Under the pieces are notes generated by a model that did no database searches, was not told the DNA's origin, and saw nothing but the letters and a program-made list of their open reading frames with translations. From Zavarzinia sp. (GTDB taxonomy: Bacteria; Pseudomonadota; Alphaproteobacteria; Zavarziniales; Zavarziniaceae), in the NCBI GenBank assembly GCA_025869435.1, contig JAOZVS010000128.1:1-47140 (forward strand): a stretch of 47,140 nucleotides of DNA, in the 5' to 3' direction. The translations under genes were made by a program, and so were the position numbers. Below are positions 1 through 8,544 of this stretch, piece by piece (the first letter of the stretch is position 1; the number at the start of each line of letters is the position of its first letter).

Positions 1-2
1 AG

Positions 3-3000
3 AAGGGCAATGATCTGTGGAACGCGGCGTTCTTCTGCGGCTCCTGCGCCGTCCTTCGCCGCGCCGCGCTTGAATCGGTGAACGGCTTCGCCGTCGAGAC
101 CGTGACCGAGGATGCCCATACCGCGCTGCGGATGCAGAAGCTGGGCTGGAACACCGCCTATCTCGACATTCCCCTGGCCGCCGGCCGGGCGACCGAGCGT
201 TTCGTGCTGCATGTCGGCCAGCGGGTGCGCTGGGCGCGCGGCATGACCCAGATCCTGCGCCGCGAGAACCCTCTGTTCGGCGGCAAGCTGACCCTGGCGC
301 AGCGGCTCTGCTATCTCAACGCCATGCTGCATTTCCAGTTCGCCCTGCCGCGGATCGTGTTCCTGACCGCGCCGGTGGCCTTCCTGCTGATGGACCAGAA
401 CATCATCGCCTCGACCGCGCCGCTCGTGCTCGCCTACGCGCTGCCGCATCTGCTGCATTCCAACATGACCAACATGCGGGTTCACGGCCGCTACCGGCTG
501 ACCTTCTGGGGCGAGCTTTACGAGACCGCCCTGTCTTTCCATCTGGTCTGGCCGGTGCTCGCGGCGATGGTCAATCCGAAGCTGGGCAAATTCAACGTGA
601 CGGAAAAGGGTGGCCTGCTGGAGCGCGACTACTTCGATTTCCGCATCGCCCGCTTTCACCTGCTGACGCTGGCGCTGGTCACCATCGCGTTGATCGTCGG
701 CTGCTATCGGCTGGTTTACGACTGGCCCGACGCTGACATGAGGGGCGTGTTGCTGATGAATGTCGCATGGTCGCTTTTCAATGGCCTGATCCTGACCGCG
801 GCCATCGCCGCCGCGCGTGAAACACGCCAGATCCGCAAGACGATCCGGCTGCCGATCAGACTGCCGGCGACGGTCTTCACCGACAATGGCCATGCGTTCT
901 GCGCCCAGACCCTCAACCTCTCGACCGGCGGGGCGATGATCCGCCTGCCCGAGGGCATGGTGGTCGATGCCGATGCCATCGACGCGCTGGAGCTTCCGGT
1001 CGGGGACCGGGCCGAAGTCTTTCCGGTCAAGGGTATCGCCCTCGAAGGGGGCATGTTGCGCACGAGTTTCGAGGAGATGCCGGTGAATCTGTACCGGATG
1101 CTGGTGGGGGTTGTTTTCGGCCGCGCGGACGCCTGGGTTGTGCGCCGCCCGCCGCCCTCGGACAAGCCGAGCACGGCATTGTTCAGCCTGATGAAGGCGA
1201 CCTGGGGGCTGTTCATTCCGCGCCATTCGAAACCGCCGGCGGGTGCCGCCGGCCGGGCCCATGTCGCGGCCGCCGCCTCGGCGCCGGCCCTGCCGGATCG
1301 CGCCACGGTGCCGGGCGCGCGCACGACCGTCCTCGCCCTTGCCCTCGCCCTGGTCGCCGCTTTCGCGCTCGTCGTGCCGGGCGGTCATGCCCTGGCGCAG
1401 GCCGCCGCGGGCGCGCCCCAGGCCCTGCCCTTGCCGCCAGCTTCGGCCGTCGCCCCGACGCCGCCGCCCGTGGCGCCGGCCGCAACTGCGGCCCCCGCGC
1501 AATTGCCGGGGCCGCCGCCGGTTCACCTGGCCGGTGATACCCCGGCCCCCGCGCCCGCCGTGACCCTGCCGGTCCCGACGGCACCCGCCCCGGCCTCGAT
1601 GCCCGCCGTGGGGGCGCCGCCGGTGCAGGGCAGCCGTACCGTGCGGATCTCGCTGAAGGATCTCGGCGCGCTCGAGCCGCTGCGGCTTCTCGGGGTCGAG
1701 GCGGAGGTCGGCTTTCCGCTGGACATTCGCCGCGACGAAGTGGTCACGGCCGCGAAATTCGTCGTCACCATCGCCTATTCGCCGTCGCTCCTGCCGGATC
1801 TCAGCCACATGACCGCGCTGGTGAATGGCGAGGTCGTCGCCTCGATGCGGCTGGAGAAGCAGAACGCGGGCGGCCTGACGGTGGAAATACCGGTCAACCC
1901 TGCGCTCTTCGTGCGCCAGAACCGGGTCGGCGTTCGCGTCATCGCCCATTACACCACCGAATGCGAAGACCCGGTGCACAGCAGCCTGTGGTCGATCATC
2001 AGCAACGACAGCAATCTCGAACTCACGCTGCAGCCGCTGCCCCAGCGTGCCGATCTCGCCGCCCTGCCGGCGCCCTTCTTCGATTCCGCCGAGCGCAAGT
2101 CGCTGTCGCTGCCCTTCGCCCTGCCGGCCAATCCGTCGACCGGCACGCTTCACGCCGCCGCCATCGTCGCCTCCTATTTCGCGGCCGAGGCGGGCTTTCG
2201 CGGCTCCGATTTCCCGGTCAATCTCGGCGGCCTGCCGGCCGGCAACGCCGTCGTGCTGGCGACGCCCGACGCCCTGCCGGCGGGTCTTGGCCTGCCGGCG
2301 ATCACGGGGCCGACCCTGGCGGTCATGGGCAATCCCGCCGACGCCTTCGGCCGGCTGCTGGTCATCGCGGGCCGCAACGACGACGAACTGAAGGCCGCGG
2401 CGACCACGCTCGCCCTTGGCTCTGTCGCCTTGACCGGCACGAGCATGGTGGTGGGAGTCCCGAGCGTTCCCGCCCGCGTGGCCTATGACGCGCCGCGCTG
2501 GATCCGCGACGATCGCCCCGTGCGCTTCGGCGAACTGGTGGAGCCCAGCTCGTTGCAGGGCATCGGCCTGATCCCCGGCCCGCTGACCGTGCCTTTCCGC
2601 ACGTCGCCCGACCTCTTCGTGTGGAGCGAGCGAGGCCTGCCGATGACGGTGCGCTATCGCTACCCGCGAGGCGAATGGTTGGATGTCCAGCGTTCGCGCC
2701 TCGACGTCGCGATCAATGGCCAATATCTGAAGTCGTTGCCCTTCGGCGCCCCCAACCTGCTCGACGATGTGCGCGATCTGGTCAGCAACGACTTCGTGCT
2801 GAACGAATCCCGGGTGAAGGTGCCGCCGTTCCAGGTCTTCGGCTCCAACCTGCTCTCGTTCTTCTACGATCTGCGCCCGTACAAGCGGGGCGAATGCGAA
2901 AGCACCCTGCCGACCGGGGTGAAGACGGCGATCGACCCCGATTCGACCATCGATATTTCCGGGGCCGAACATTTCGCCGTGATGCCCAATCTGTCCTTCT

Positions 3001-3761
3001 TCGCCAGCGCGGGCTTTCCCTTCACCCGGGTCGCCGACATGGGCGAGACGGCGGCCATCCTGCCGGACCGGCCCAAGGCGTCGGAGATCCAGGCTTTCCT
3101 CACGCTGATGGGGCGTTTCGGCGAGTTCACCGGCTTTCCGCCCTTGCGGCTGACCCTGCAGCAGGGCACGGCCAATCTGATCGCGACCCGCGGCAAGGAC
3201 CTGCTCGTCATCGGCAGTCTGGACGACCGGCTGGGTCTGGCGCGGCTGGTCGGCGACGGCCCGATCGAGGTTGAAGGCAATCGCCTGAAGATCGCGTCGG
3301 GGCGGGCCATCGAACAGGTCTACAATCTGCTCGACGGCCAGGGCTGGAGCGACGACGCCGACAAGGCGGGCCAGTTGCTGCTGGCGAATGGCGATTTCGC
3401 CGGGATCGTCGGTCGCGAAGTCGAAGGCGGTGAGGGCGGACGGTCGCTGGTCATGGTGCTGGCCAGCCGGCCCGAGCGCCTGCCCAAGGTGGTGGCCGGC
3501 CTGTCCGTGCCCGAAATCAACGCGGCGGTCGCCGGCGACATCGCGGTCTTCGATGCCGCGGGGGCGAAGTCCTTCCGCGTCGGTCCGACCTACACGGTCG
3601 GGCATCTTGGCTTTTACGGTGAAATGCGCTGGTATTTCCGTAACAGCCCGTTCCTGCTGACGGTGCTGTCGATCATCGCGGTGGTCCTGATCGCGATCGT
3701 GATCATTGTCGTGCTGCGCCTCATCGCCAGGGTGCGGCTGCGGCAACCGAAGGAGACGTGA
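3..3761 (+). CDS. bcsAB: Cellulose synthase, fused catalytic BcsA and BcsB subunits (5' end cut by window)
   Basis: One uninterrupted frame joins the C-terminal part of the GT2 cellulose synthase to a full BcsB. It is open from base 3, so the start lies outside the window; 1252 residues are visible. Counting from base 3, FFCGS is at residues 10-14, the TED motif at 35-37 and QRVRW at 73-77, which binds the glucan acceptor. Membrane helices follow, then a PilZ domain with RKTIR near 278 and NLSTGG near 305, the cyclic-di-GMP site. A proline/alanine-rich linker and a hydrophobic, signal-like segment (about 441-467, ending in AHALAQ-type sequence) lead into periplasmic BcsB, which closes with an anchor helix at about 1217-1241. 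The enzyme polymerises UDP-glucose and moves glucan to the periplasm. AcsAB of acetic acid bacteria is also fused, so this is a known but uncommon form. bcsC follows after one base. Confidence 0.95.
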   Translation, partial: KGNDLWNAAFFCGSCAVLRRAALESVNGFAVETVTEDAHTALRMQKLGWNTAYLDIPLAAGRATERFVLHVGQRVRWARGMTQILRRENPLFGGKLTLAQRLCYLNAMLHFQFALPRIVFLTAPVAFLLMDQNIIASTAPLVLAYALPHLLHSNMTNMRVHGRYRLTFWGELYETALSFHLVWPVLAAMVNPKLGKFNVTEKGGLLERDYFDFRIARFHLLTLALVTIALIVGCYRLVYDWPDADMRGVLLMNVAWSLFNGLILTAAIAAARETRQIRKTIRLPIRLPATVFTDNGHAFCAQTLNLSTGGAMIRLPEGMVVDADAIDALELPVGDRAEVFPVKGIALEGGMLRTSFEEMPVNLYRMLVGVVFGRADAWVVRRPPPSDKPSTALFSLMKATWGLFIPRHSKPPAGAAGRAHVAAAASAPALPDRATVPGARTTVLALALALVAAFALVVPGGHALAQAAAGAPQALPLPPASAVAPTPPPVAPAATAAPAQLPGPPPVHLAGDTPAPAPAVTLPVPTAPAPASMPAVGAPPVQGSRTVRISLKDLGALEPLRLLGVEAEVGFPLDIRRDEVVTAAKFVVTIAYSPSLLPDLSHMTALVNGEVVASMRLEKQNAGGLTVEIPVNPALFVRQNRVGVRVIAHYTTECEDPVHSSLWSIISNDSNLELTLQPLPQRADLAALPAPFFDSAERKSLSLPFALPANPSTGTLHAAAIVASYFAAEAGFRGSDFPVNLGGLPAGNAVVLATPDALPAGLGLPAITGPTLAVMGNPADAFGRLLVIAGRNDDELKAAATTLALGSVALTGTSMVVGVPSVPARVAYDAPRWIRDDRPVRFGELVEPSSLQGIGLIPGPLTVPFRTSPDLFVWSERGLPMTVRYRYPRGEWLDVQRSRLDVAINGQYLKSLPFGAPNLLDDVRDLVSNDFVLNESRVKVPPFQVFGSNLLSFFYDLRPYKRGECESTLPTGVKTAIDPDSTIDISGAEHFAVMPNLSFFASAGFPFTRVADMGETAAILPDRPKASEIQAFLTLMGRFGEFTGFPPLRLTLQQGTANLIATRGKDLLVIGSLDDRLGLARLVGDGPIEVEGNRLKIASGRAIEQVYNLLDGQGWSDDADKAGQLLLANGDFAGIVGREVEGGEGGRSLVMVLASRPERLPKVVAGLSVPEINAAVAGDIAVFDAAGAKSFRVGPTYTVGHLGFYGEMRWYFRNSPFLLTVLSIIAVVLIAIVIIVVLRLIARVRLRQPKET

Positions 3762-3762
3762 G

Positions 3763-6700
3763 ATGCCGACGCCCCCACGGGATCGCCATCAGGGCCGGGC
3801 CGGTCTCGCGCTTCTGGCGATCGGCCTGACGATCGGCGGCGGCCTTCCGGCTCATGCCCAGGAGGCCAGCCCGGCCGTTGGCGGTCTGACCGAGGCCACC
3901 CGCGTCCTGTTCGATCAGGCGGCCTTCTGGCGCGACAAGGGCCGGCGTGATCTTTCGGCCGAGGCCCTGCAGCGCGTTTACAGCGCCGCGCCCGATGATG
4001 CGGAGGTGAATTTCCGCCTCGGTCTGTTCGCGGCGCAAGACAAGGATGTGGCCACGGCCGGGGCCTGGCTGGCGCGGCTTCGCCAGCTGGCCCCCGGCGA
4101 CCCGAGAATCGCCCGGCTCGACGATGCGATCCGCCAGGGCGATCTTGCCGATCGGGTCGTCGAGGCGCGCGGCCTGGCCCGGGCCGGCAAGGTGGAAGCC
4201 GCCGTCGCCAGGTACCGCGAGCTGTTCGCCAACGGCCTGCCCGCCGCCTACGCCCTCGAATTCTACCAGACCCTGGCGACCACCGCCGACGGCTTCGATG
4301 AAGCCCGTCAGGGCCTCGGCCGGCTGGCGGCGGCCGATCCGTCCGGCGCGGCGGCGGCGGTTCATGCCCGGGTGCTGACCTATCGCGAGGATAGCCGGCG
4401 CGAGGGTATCGCCCTTCTGTCCCGCAGCGGTCTCGCCGATGCGTCGGCCCGCGAGGACTGGCGCCGGGCCCTGCTGTGGCTCGAGGCGAAGCCCGCCGAC
4501 AAACCCCTTTACGATGCCTATCTGGCCCTGGAGCCGGATGATGGCGCGGTCGCCGGGCATCTGGCGCAGGCGACGGTCGTCGCCGCGACCGCCCCGGCTG
4601 TCGTGCCCGGCGGGCAATCGGCGGTGGAGCGGGCGGAACAGTTGCGCCGGGCGGGCCGATTGGCCGAAGCCTATGATGTGCTGGCCCTCGCGCTCGGCAA
4701 TAATTCGAGTGACGCCGGCCTGCTGTCCGCGCTGGCCCGGCTCTATGGCGACGGCCAGATGCATGGGCAGGCGGTTCAGGTCTATGACACGATTCTGTCG
4801 CGCGATCCCGGCAGTCCCGCCGTCATCGAAGGCGCGGTCGGCGCCGCCCTGAACGCGGGCGATGTCGTCACCGCCGGGCGCTGGCTGAAGGATGCCCTGG
4901 CCCGTGCCCCGGCCGAACCCGGCCTGCATGTGCTGGCGGCCCGCCTCGCCGAGGCGAGGGGCGATACCCCGGGGGCGATCCGGTCGCTCGAAACCGCGCA
5001 GGCCCTGCGGGCGCGCCAGCTGGGCCAAGGGGCCCTCCCCGACGCGACACCGCCCGACGCGACACCACCCGAGGTGGCGGCGGTTCCCGGCAATCCCTTC
5101 CGCCGCGAGGCGGTGGCGGCCCGGCCGTCTCCGGTCGTCGACGCACCGGCTCCGGCGCGGCGCCCTGCGGAGCCACGCGAAACCGCCTTGCCCCAATCCT
5201 TGCCGGCATCGCTCGGCGAGGCCGGCGGGCCGACGGCCACCGCCGGGCAGACGTCGGGCGGACTCTATCTGCCGGACGGGCAGACGCGCTCGACCACCGG
5301 CCGGCCGGCGCCGCTCACGCCGTCCGCGGGGCCGCAGATCGCGACCACCACGGTCACGCCGGCTCCCACCCAAGCGCCGGCCCCGGCCTATCCCGCCCTG
5401 GCCGTGAACACGCCGTCCACCGCCAGCAATCCGATCGGCCTGCCGGCAGCCGCCCTGAACGACCCGATGAGCCGCGACATCGCGCGCGAACTGGCCGATC
5501 TGCGGCAGAACACCATCCCCTTCGTCCGGGGCGATGTCGGTATCCGCAGCCGCGATGGCGAATCCGGCCTGTCCGAGCTGACCGAGCTGGGCGCCACCTT
5601 GTCGGTTGCGGTTTCGCCCTTCGACGAAGGCCGGCTGACCGTGACCGCGCGGCCGGTCAGCCTCGATTCCGGCACGCCCGAAGGTGATGGTGCCCGGCGT
5701 TTCGGCCTGAATGCCCTCGTTCCGACCACGGTGACCGCGAGCAATTATCAGGCGCTCGCGACCATCGTCGACAATAACGCCGGTGTCTGGAACCTGCTGA
5801 CCCCGACGGAAAAGCAGATCCTGGGGGCGGCGATCACGACACCCGAAGCCACCACCCTGACCGATTTCGTCACCAGCAATCCGACCGTCGTCGCCGCCCT
5901 GACGGACGACCTGCGCACGGCGATCACGACCGCGGTCGCGGCCGATGCCGCGACGACCCTCAGCAGTTTCGTCAGCGACAATCCGACCATCTGGAACGAC
6001 CTGACCACGGCGCAGGAAAGCGTGCTCAGCGCGGCCCTGGCCGCCGACAGCTACAGTTTCGACACGGCGCGCATGGCCGCGCTGCGCCGTGCTCCGCCCC
6101 AGGACGACGCGGGTGTTGCCCTCGCGCTGGCCTATGAGATCGGCGACATCAAGGCCGACGCGGGCACCACGCCGCTTGGCTTTGAAGTCCAGAACGTGGT
6201 GGGCGGCGTGACCTATGCGCCCAGGCTTTCGGAGACGACGACCCTGAAGCTGACCGGGGAGCGCCGGGCGGTGACCGACAGTCTGCTGTCCTATGCCGGA
6301 ACGGTCGAGCCCTTCACCGGCAGGCGCTGGGGCGGGGTGACGCGGACCGGCGGACGGGTGATGGTGTCGGACGACGATGGCGATGTCGGCATCTATGGCG
6401 GCGGCGCCTACTACCGGCTGGAAGGCGACAATGTCGATTCCAACCAGCAGCTGGAAGCGACGGTGGGCGCCTATATCCGCCCCTACAAGACCGAACGCGC
6501 CGAGCTTTCGGTCGGCGTCAACCTGTCCTATCTCAATTACGAGAAGAACCTGGGCGAATTCTCCTTCGGCCACGGTGGCTATTTCAGCCCGCAGAGCTTC
6601 TATTCTGTCTCCTTTCCGGTCGAATACACGGGCGAAAGCCGCAGCGGCAAGTGGAACTACACGATCGGCGGCGCCATCGGCTATCAGCGCTACGAGAAAG

Positions 6701-6957
6701 ACGCCGCGCCCTATTTCCCGACCGACGGCAAGCTGCAGGGCATTCTCGAGGATGAAGTATCCGCGGGTCTGATTTCGTCCGCCTATTACGCCGCCGGCAG
6801 CGAGAGCGGGGTCGGCGGCAATATCCATGGCGGCTTCGACTATGCCTTCGATCGCCAGACGACGGTCGGGGCTTCCGCGTCCTTTGACAGCTTCGGCGAT
6901 TACTCGGAAAGCAGTGTCATGGTTTATGTGAAGCGTTTGCTGGAGGTTGCACCGTGA
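3763..6957 (+). CDS. bcsC: Cellulose synthase outer-membrane subunit BcsC (TPR plus beta-barrel)
   Basis: This 1064-residue protein exports cellulose across the outer membrane. I chose the ATG at 3763 because a strong AAGGAGA site lies just upstream and it is followed by a signal peptide ending around AHA (residues 30-32). TPR-like helices run to about residue 430, consistent with a periplasmic scaffold. A Pro/Ala/Thr-rich linker follows to about 590, and then the BCSC_C outer-membrane domain, which has a GTTPLGF motif and aromatic-rich strands to the C-terminus. An unusual insertion of three 34-residue repeats sits inside this last domain at about residues 665-766 (see the repeat feature). 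The gene starts one base after bcsAB stops, and its TGA overlaps the GTG start of bcsD, so translation of the operon is coupled. Confidence 0.93.
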   Translation: MPTPPRDRHQGRAGLALLAIGLTIGGGLPAHAQEASPAVGGLTEATRVLFDQAAFWRDKGRRDLSAEALQRVYSAAPDDAEVNFRLGLFAAQDKDVATAGAWLARLRQLAPGDPRIARLDDAIRQGDLADRVVEARGLARAGKVEAAVARYRELFANGLPAAYALEFYQTLATTADGFDEARQGLGRLAAADPSGAAAAVHARVLTYREDSRREGIALLSRSGLADASAREDWRRALLWLEAKPADKPLYDAYLALEPDDGAVAGHLAQATVVAATAPAVVPGGQSAVERAEQLRRAGRLAEAYDVLALALGNNSSDAGLLSALARLYGDGQMHGQAVQVYDTILSRDPGSPAVIEGAVGAALNAGDVVTAGRWLKDALARAPAEPGLHVLAARLAEARGDTPGAIRSLETAQALRARQLGQGALPDATPPDATPPEVAAVPGNPFRREAVAARPSPVVDAPAPARRPAEPRETALPQSLPASLGEAGGPTATAGQTSGGLYLPDGQTRSTTGRPAPLTPSAGPQIATTTVTPAPTQAPAPAYPALAVNTPSTASNPIGLPAAALNDPMSRDIARELADLRQNTIPFVRGDVGIRSRDGESGLSELTELGATLSVAVSPFDEGRLTVTARPVSLDSGTPEGDGARRFGLNALVPTTVTASNYQALATIVDNNAGVWNLLTPTEKQILGAAITTPEATTLTDFVTSNPTVVAALTDDLRTAITTAVAADAATTLSSFVSDNPTIWNDLTTAQESVLSAALAADSYSFDTARMAALRRAPPQDDAGVALALAYEIGDIKADAGTTPLGFEVQNVVGGVTYAPRLSETTTLKLTGERRAVTDSLLSYAGTVEPFTGRRWGGVTRTGGRVMVSDDDGDVGIYGGGAYYRLEGDNVDSNQQLEATVGAYIRPYKTERAELSVGVNLSYLNYEKNLGEFSFGHGGYFSPQSFYSVSFPVEYTGESRSGKWNYTIGGAIGYQRYEKDAAPYFPTDGKLQGILEDEVSAGLISSAYYAAGSESGVGGNIHGGFDYAFDRQTTVGASASFDSFGDYSESSVMVYVKRLLEVAP
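5755..6060 (+). repeat. Three tandem 34-residue repeats inside BcsC
   Basis: Units start at 5755, 5857 and 5959, each 102 bases. The first two are exactly 34 codons; the third is clear for about 30. Shared positions are Val5, Asn8, Leu15 and Thr16 in all three units. Position 4 is Ile/Phe/Phe, position 12 Trp/Val/Trp and position 23 is always aliphatic. The units look helical and Thr/Ala-rich. They split the BCSC_C domain between its first strands and the conserved GTTPLGF region, so they would form a loop or plug-like insert of the barrel domain. The repeat is visible at the protein level and only weak at the DNA level, which suggests it is not recent. Confidence 0.8.
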
Positions 6958-7439
6958 GCCTGTTCGCCAATCTGGCCGCGCCCGCCGTTCCCGTCGACGA
7001 CGCTGGCGCCATCTATCACGCGGCCCTGCTGGGGTCGGAGCCCCTGCCGGGGTTCTTCGCGGCCGTCGCGGATGAACTGTTCGCCGTGGCCGGGAACGAC
7101 AACGCGGCCGCCTTCCTGAACCAGGTCGGTCGCCGGATGGCGGCGGCCCGGCCGGTGGCCGGCGCCGAGACCCTCGAGGTGCTCGAGGAGGCGATGAACG
7201 GCCTGCTCCTGTCCAACCGCTGGGGCTGGGTCCGGCTGGCGGAGGTCGAGGCCGGCATCCGCATCCGTCACGGCGCCTTGCCGGTCTCACCGGGCGAAGC
7301 CGCGTCGCCGGCCGCCGCGGCATTGCTCGAGGGCCTCTATACCCTGTGGATGCAGCAGGCCGGTGGCGGCGAGCATCTGCAGGCGCGGCGCTCCGGCGCG
7401 GATGAATCGGGCTGCGTCGAACTGCTCTACGGCCGCTAG
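6954..7439 (+). CDS. bcsD: Cellulose synthase subunit BcsD
   Basis: A 161-residue protein of the BcsD/AcsD family, which forms a ring-like oligomer that aligns glucan chains for crystalline cellulose in acetic acid bacteria. The recognisable parts are the central MNGLLLSNRWGWVRL segment and the following charged beta region. There is no signal peptide, as is normal for the family. The start is the GTG at 6954, which overlaps the bcsC stop as GTGA. Its presence, together with the fused BcsAB, places this operon in the acetic-acid-bacteria type rather than the enteric BcsEFG type. The assignment rests on the motif and operon position together. Confidence 0.88.
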   Translation: MSLFANLAAPAVPVDDAGAIYHAALLGSEPLPGFFAAVADELFAVAGNDNAAAFLNQVGRRMAAARPVAGAETLEVLEEAMNGLLLSNRWGWVRLAEVEAGIRIRHGALPVSPGEAASPAAAALLEGLYTLWMQQAGGGEHLQARRSGADESGCVELLYGR

Positions 7440-7452
7440 AGCCGATGTCCGC

Positions 7453-8544
7453 ATGATGGACGCGCTCTCCCTTAATTCGTCATGCCGGCGAAGGCCGGCA
7501 TCCCGATCCGGGCGGGGGCGTTTCTGGCTGTTGGTCGCGCTCGTATCCTGGCTGCTGGCAGGGGCGGCGCTGGCGCAAGCCCCTTTGCCCTGGACCGATT
7601 TCAAGGGCCGCTTCCTGACCGAAGACGGCCGGGTGATCGACAATGGCAATGGCAAGGTCAGCCACAGCGAGGGCCAGGGCTTCGCCATGGTGCTGGCGGT
7701 CGCCGCCGATGACCGGCCGGCCTTCGACCTGATCTGGTCCTGGACCGAGGTGCATCTGCGGCGCAGGGATGACGCGCTGTTTTCCTGGCGCTATGTCCCG
7801 GACGCGGCCAATCCCGTGGACGATCCGAACGACGCGGCCGATGGCGATATCTTCATCGCCTGGGCGCTGGCCCGGGGCGCCATCCGCTGGTCGGACCCGG
7901 CGCTGGAGACGGCGTCCGCCGAGATCCGCCGCGCGATCCTGCGGAAACTGGTGGTCGAAGCTGGAGGGCGGCGATTGCTGTTGCCCGGCGTCGACGGTTT
8001 TCGTGTCGAGACGAACAAGGGCAAGCAGGGCGATGCCCCGCCCGACCTGATCATCAATCCCTCCTATTACGTCTTTCCGGCCTTCGCCGATTTCCACGCC
8101 GTCGCCCCGGACGAGGGCTGGGACAGGCTGTCGGCCGATGGCATGGCCCTGCTGCTCGATGCCCGTTTCGGCCGCTATGGCCTGCCGCCGGACTGGCTGC
8201 TGGTGACGGGGGACGGCCGTCTGGCGCCGGCGCCCGGCTGGCCGCCGCGCTTTGGCTATGACGCCGCGCGCGTGCCGCTCTATCTCGTGTGGGGCCGGGC
8301 CCCCGCCGCGCAATTCACCGCCCTCAGGGCCTGGTTCGGCGGCACCTGGGGCGTCACGCCGGCCTGGGTCGATCTCGCCACCGGCAAGCTCGCGGCTTAT
8401 CAGGCCTCGCGGGGGGTGCGGGCGGTGGCGGGCCTTGTCCTTGGAACAAGGGATGTCGCCGCCGAAGTGCCCCTGGCGGACGACAATTATTATTCGGCGG
8501 TCCTGGCGCTTCTCGCCGCCGCCGCCTGGCACGACCTGCGTTAG
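7453..8544 (+). CDS. bcsZ: GH8 endoglucanase of the cellulose operon (BcsZ/CMCax type)
   Basis: A secreted endo-1,4-beta-glucanase of glycoside hydrolase family 8, which trims or releases nascent cellulose in the periplasm. From the ATG at 7453 the protein has 363 residues. SEGQGFAM around Glu73 carries the expected catalytic acid, and DAADGD at 127-132 holds the conserved acidic residues. A hydrophobic signal segment ends at GAALAQA. The stretch before it is arginine-rich and is encoded by a palindromic intergenic-type repeat (7482-7501), so the true start is uncertain: a longer frame opens at 7363, or a non-ATG start may lie after the repeat. There is no good ribosome site at 7453. In acetic acid bacteria the matching gene lies upstream of acsAB; here it is downstream. 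Its 3' end overlaps the convergent MFS gene by four bases. Confidence 0.9.
   Translation: MMDALSLNSSCRRRPASRSGRGRFWLLVALVSWLLAGAALAQAPLPWTDFKGRFLTEDGRVIDNGNGKVSHSEGQGFAMVLAVAADDRPAFDLIWSWTEVHLRRRDDALFSWRYVPDAANPVDDPNDAADGDIFIAWALARGAIRWSDPALETASAEIRRAILRKLVVEAGGRRLLLPGVDGFRVETNKGKQGDAPPDLIINPSYYVFPAFADFHAVAPDEGWDRLSADGMALLLDARFGRYGLPPDWLLVTGDGRLAPAPGWPPRFGYDAARVPLYLVWGRAPAAQFTALRAWFGGTWGVTPAWVDLATGKLAAYQASRGVRAVAGLVLGTRDVAAEVPLADDNYYSAVLALLAAAAWHDLR
7482..7501. repeat. Palindromic repeat of intergenic type inside the bcsZ leader
   Basis: Arms ATGCCGGC and GCCGGCAT are separated by the four-base loop GAAG. The surrounding sequence (CGTCATGCCGGCGAAGG, then CCGGCATCCCGATC) resembles the dispersed palindromes found between genes in many high-GC proteobacteria. 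Here it lies within the predicted N-terminus of the endoglucanase, or in its leader if translation starts further down. Confidence 0.7.

Noticed and set aside
3721-7323. A 1200-codon minus-strand open frame over bcsC and bcsD
   Set aside because: It is Gly/Arg-rich shadow sequence; the plus strand carries signal peptide, TPR and barrel features.
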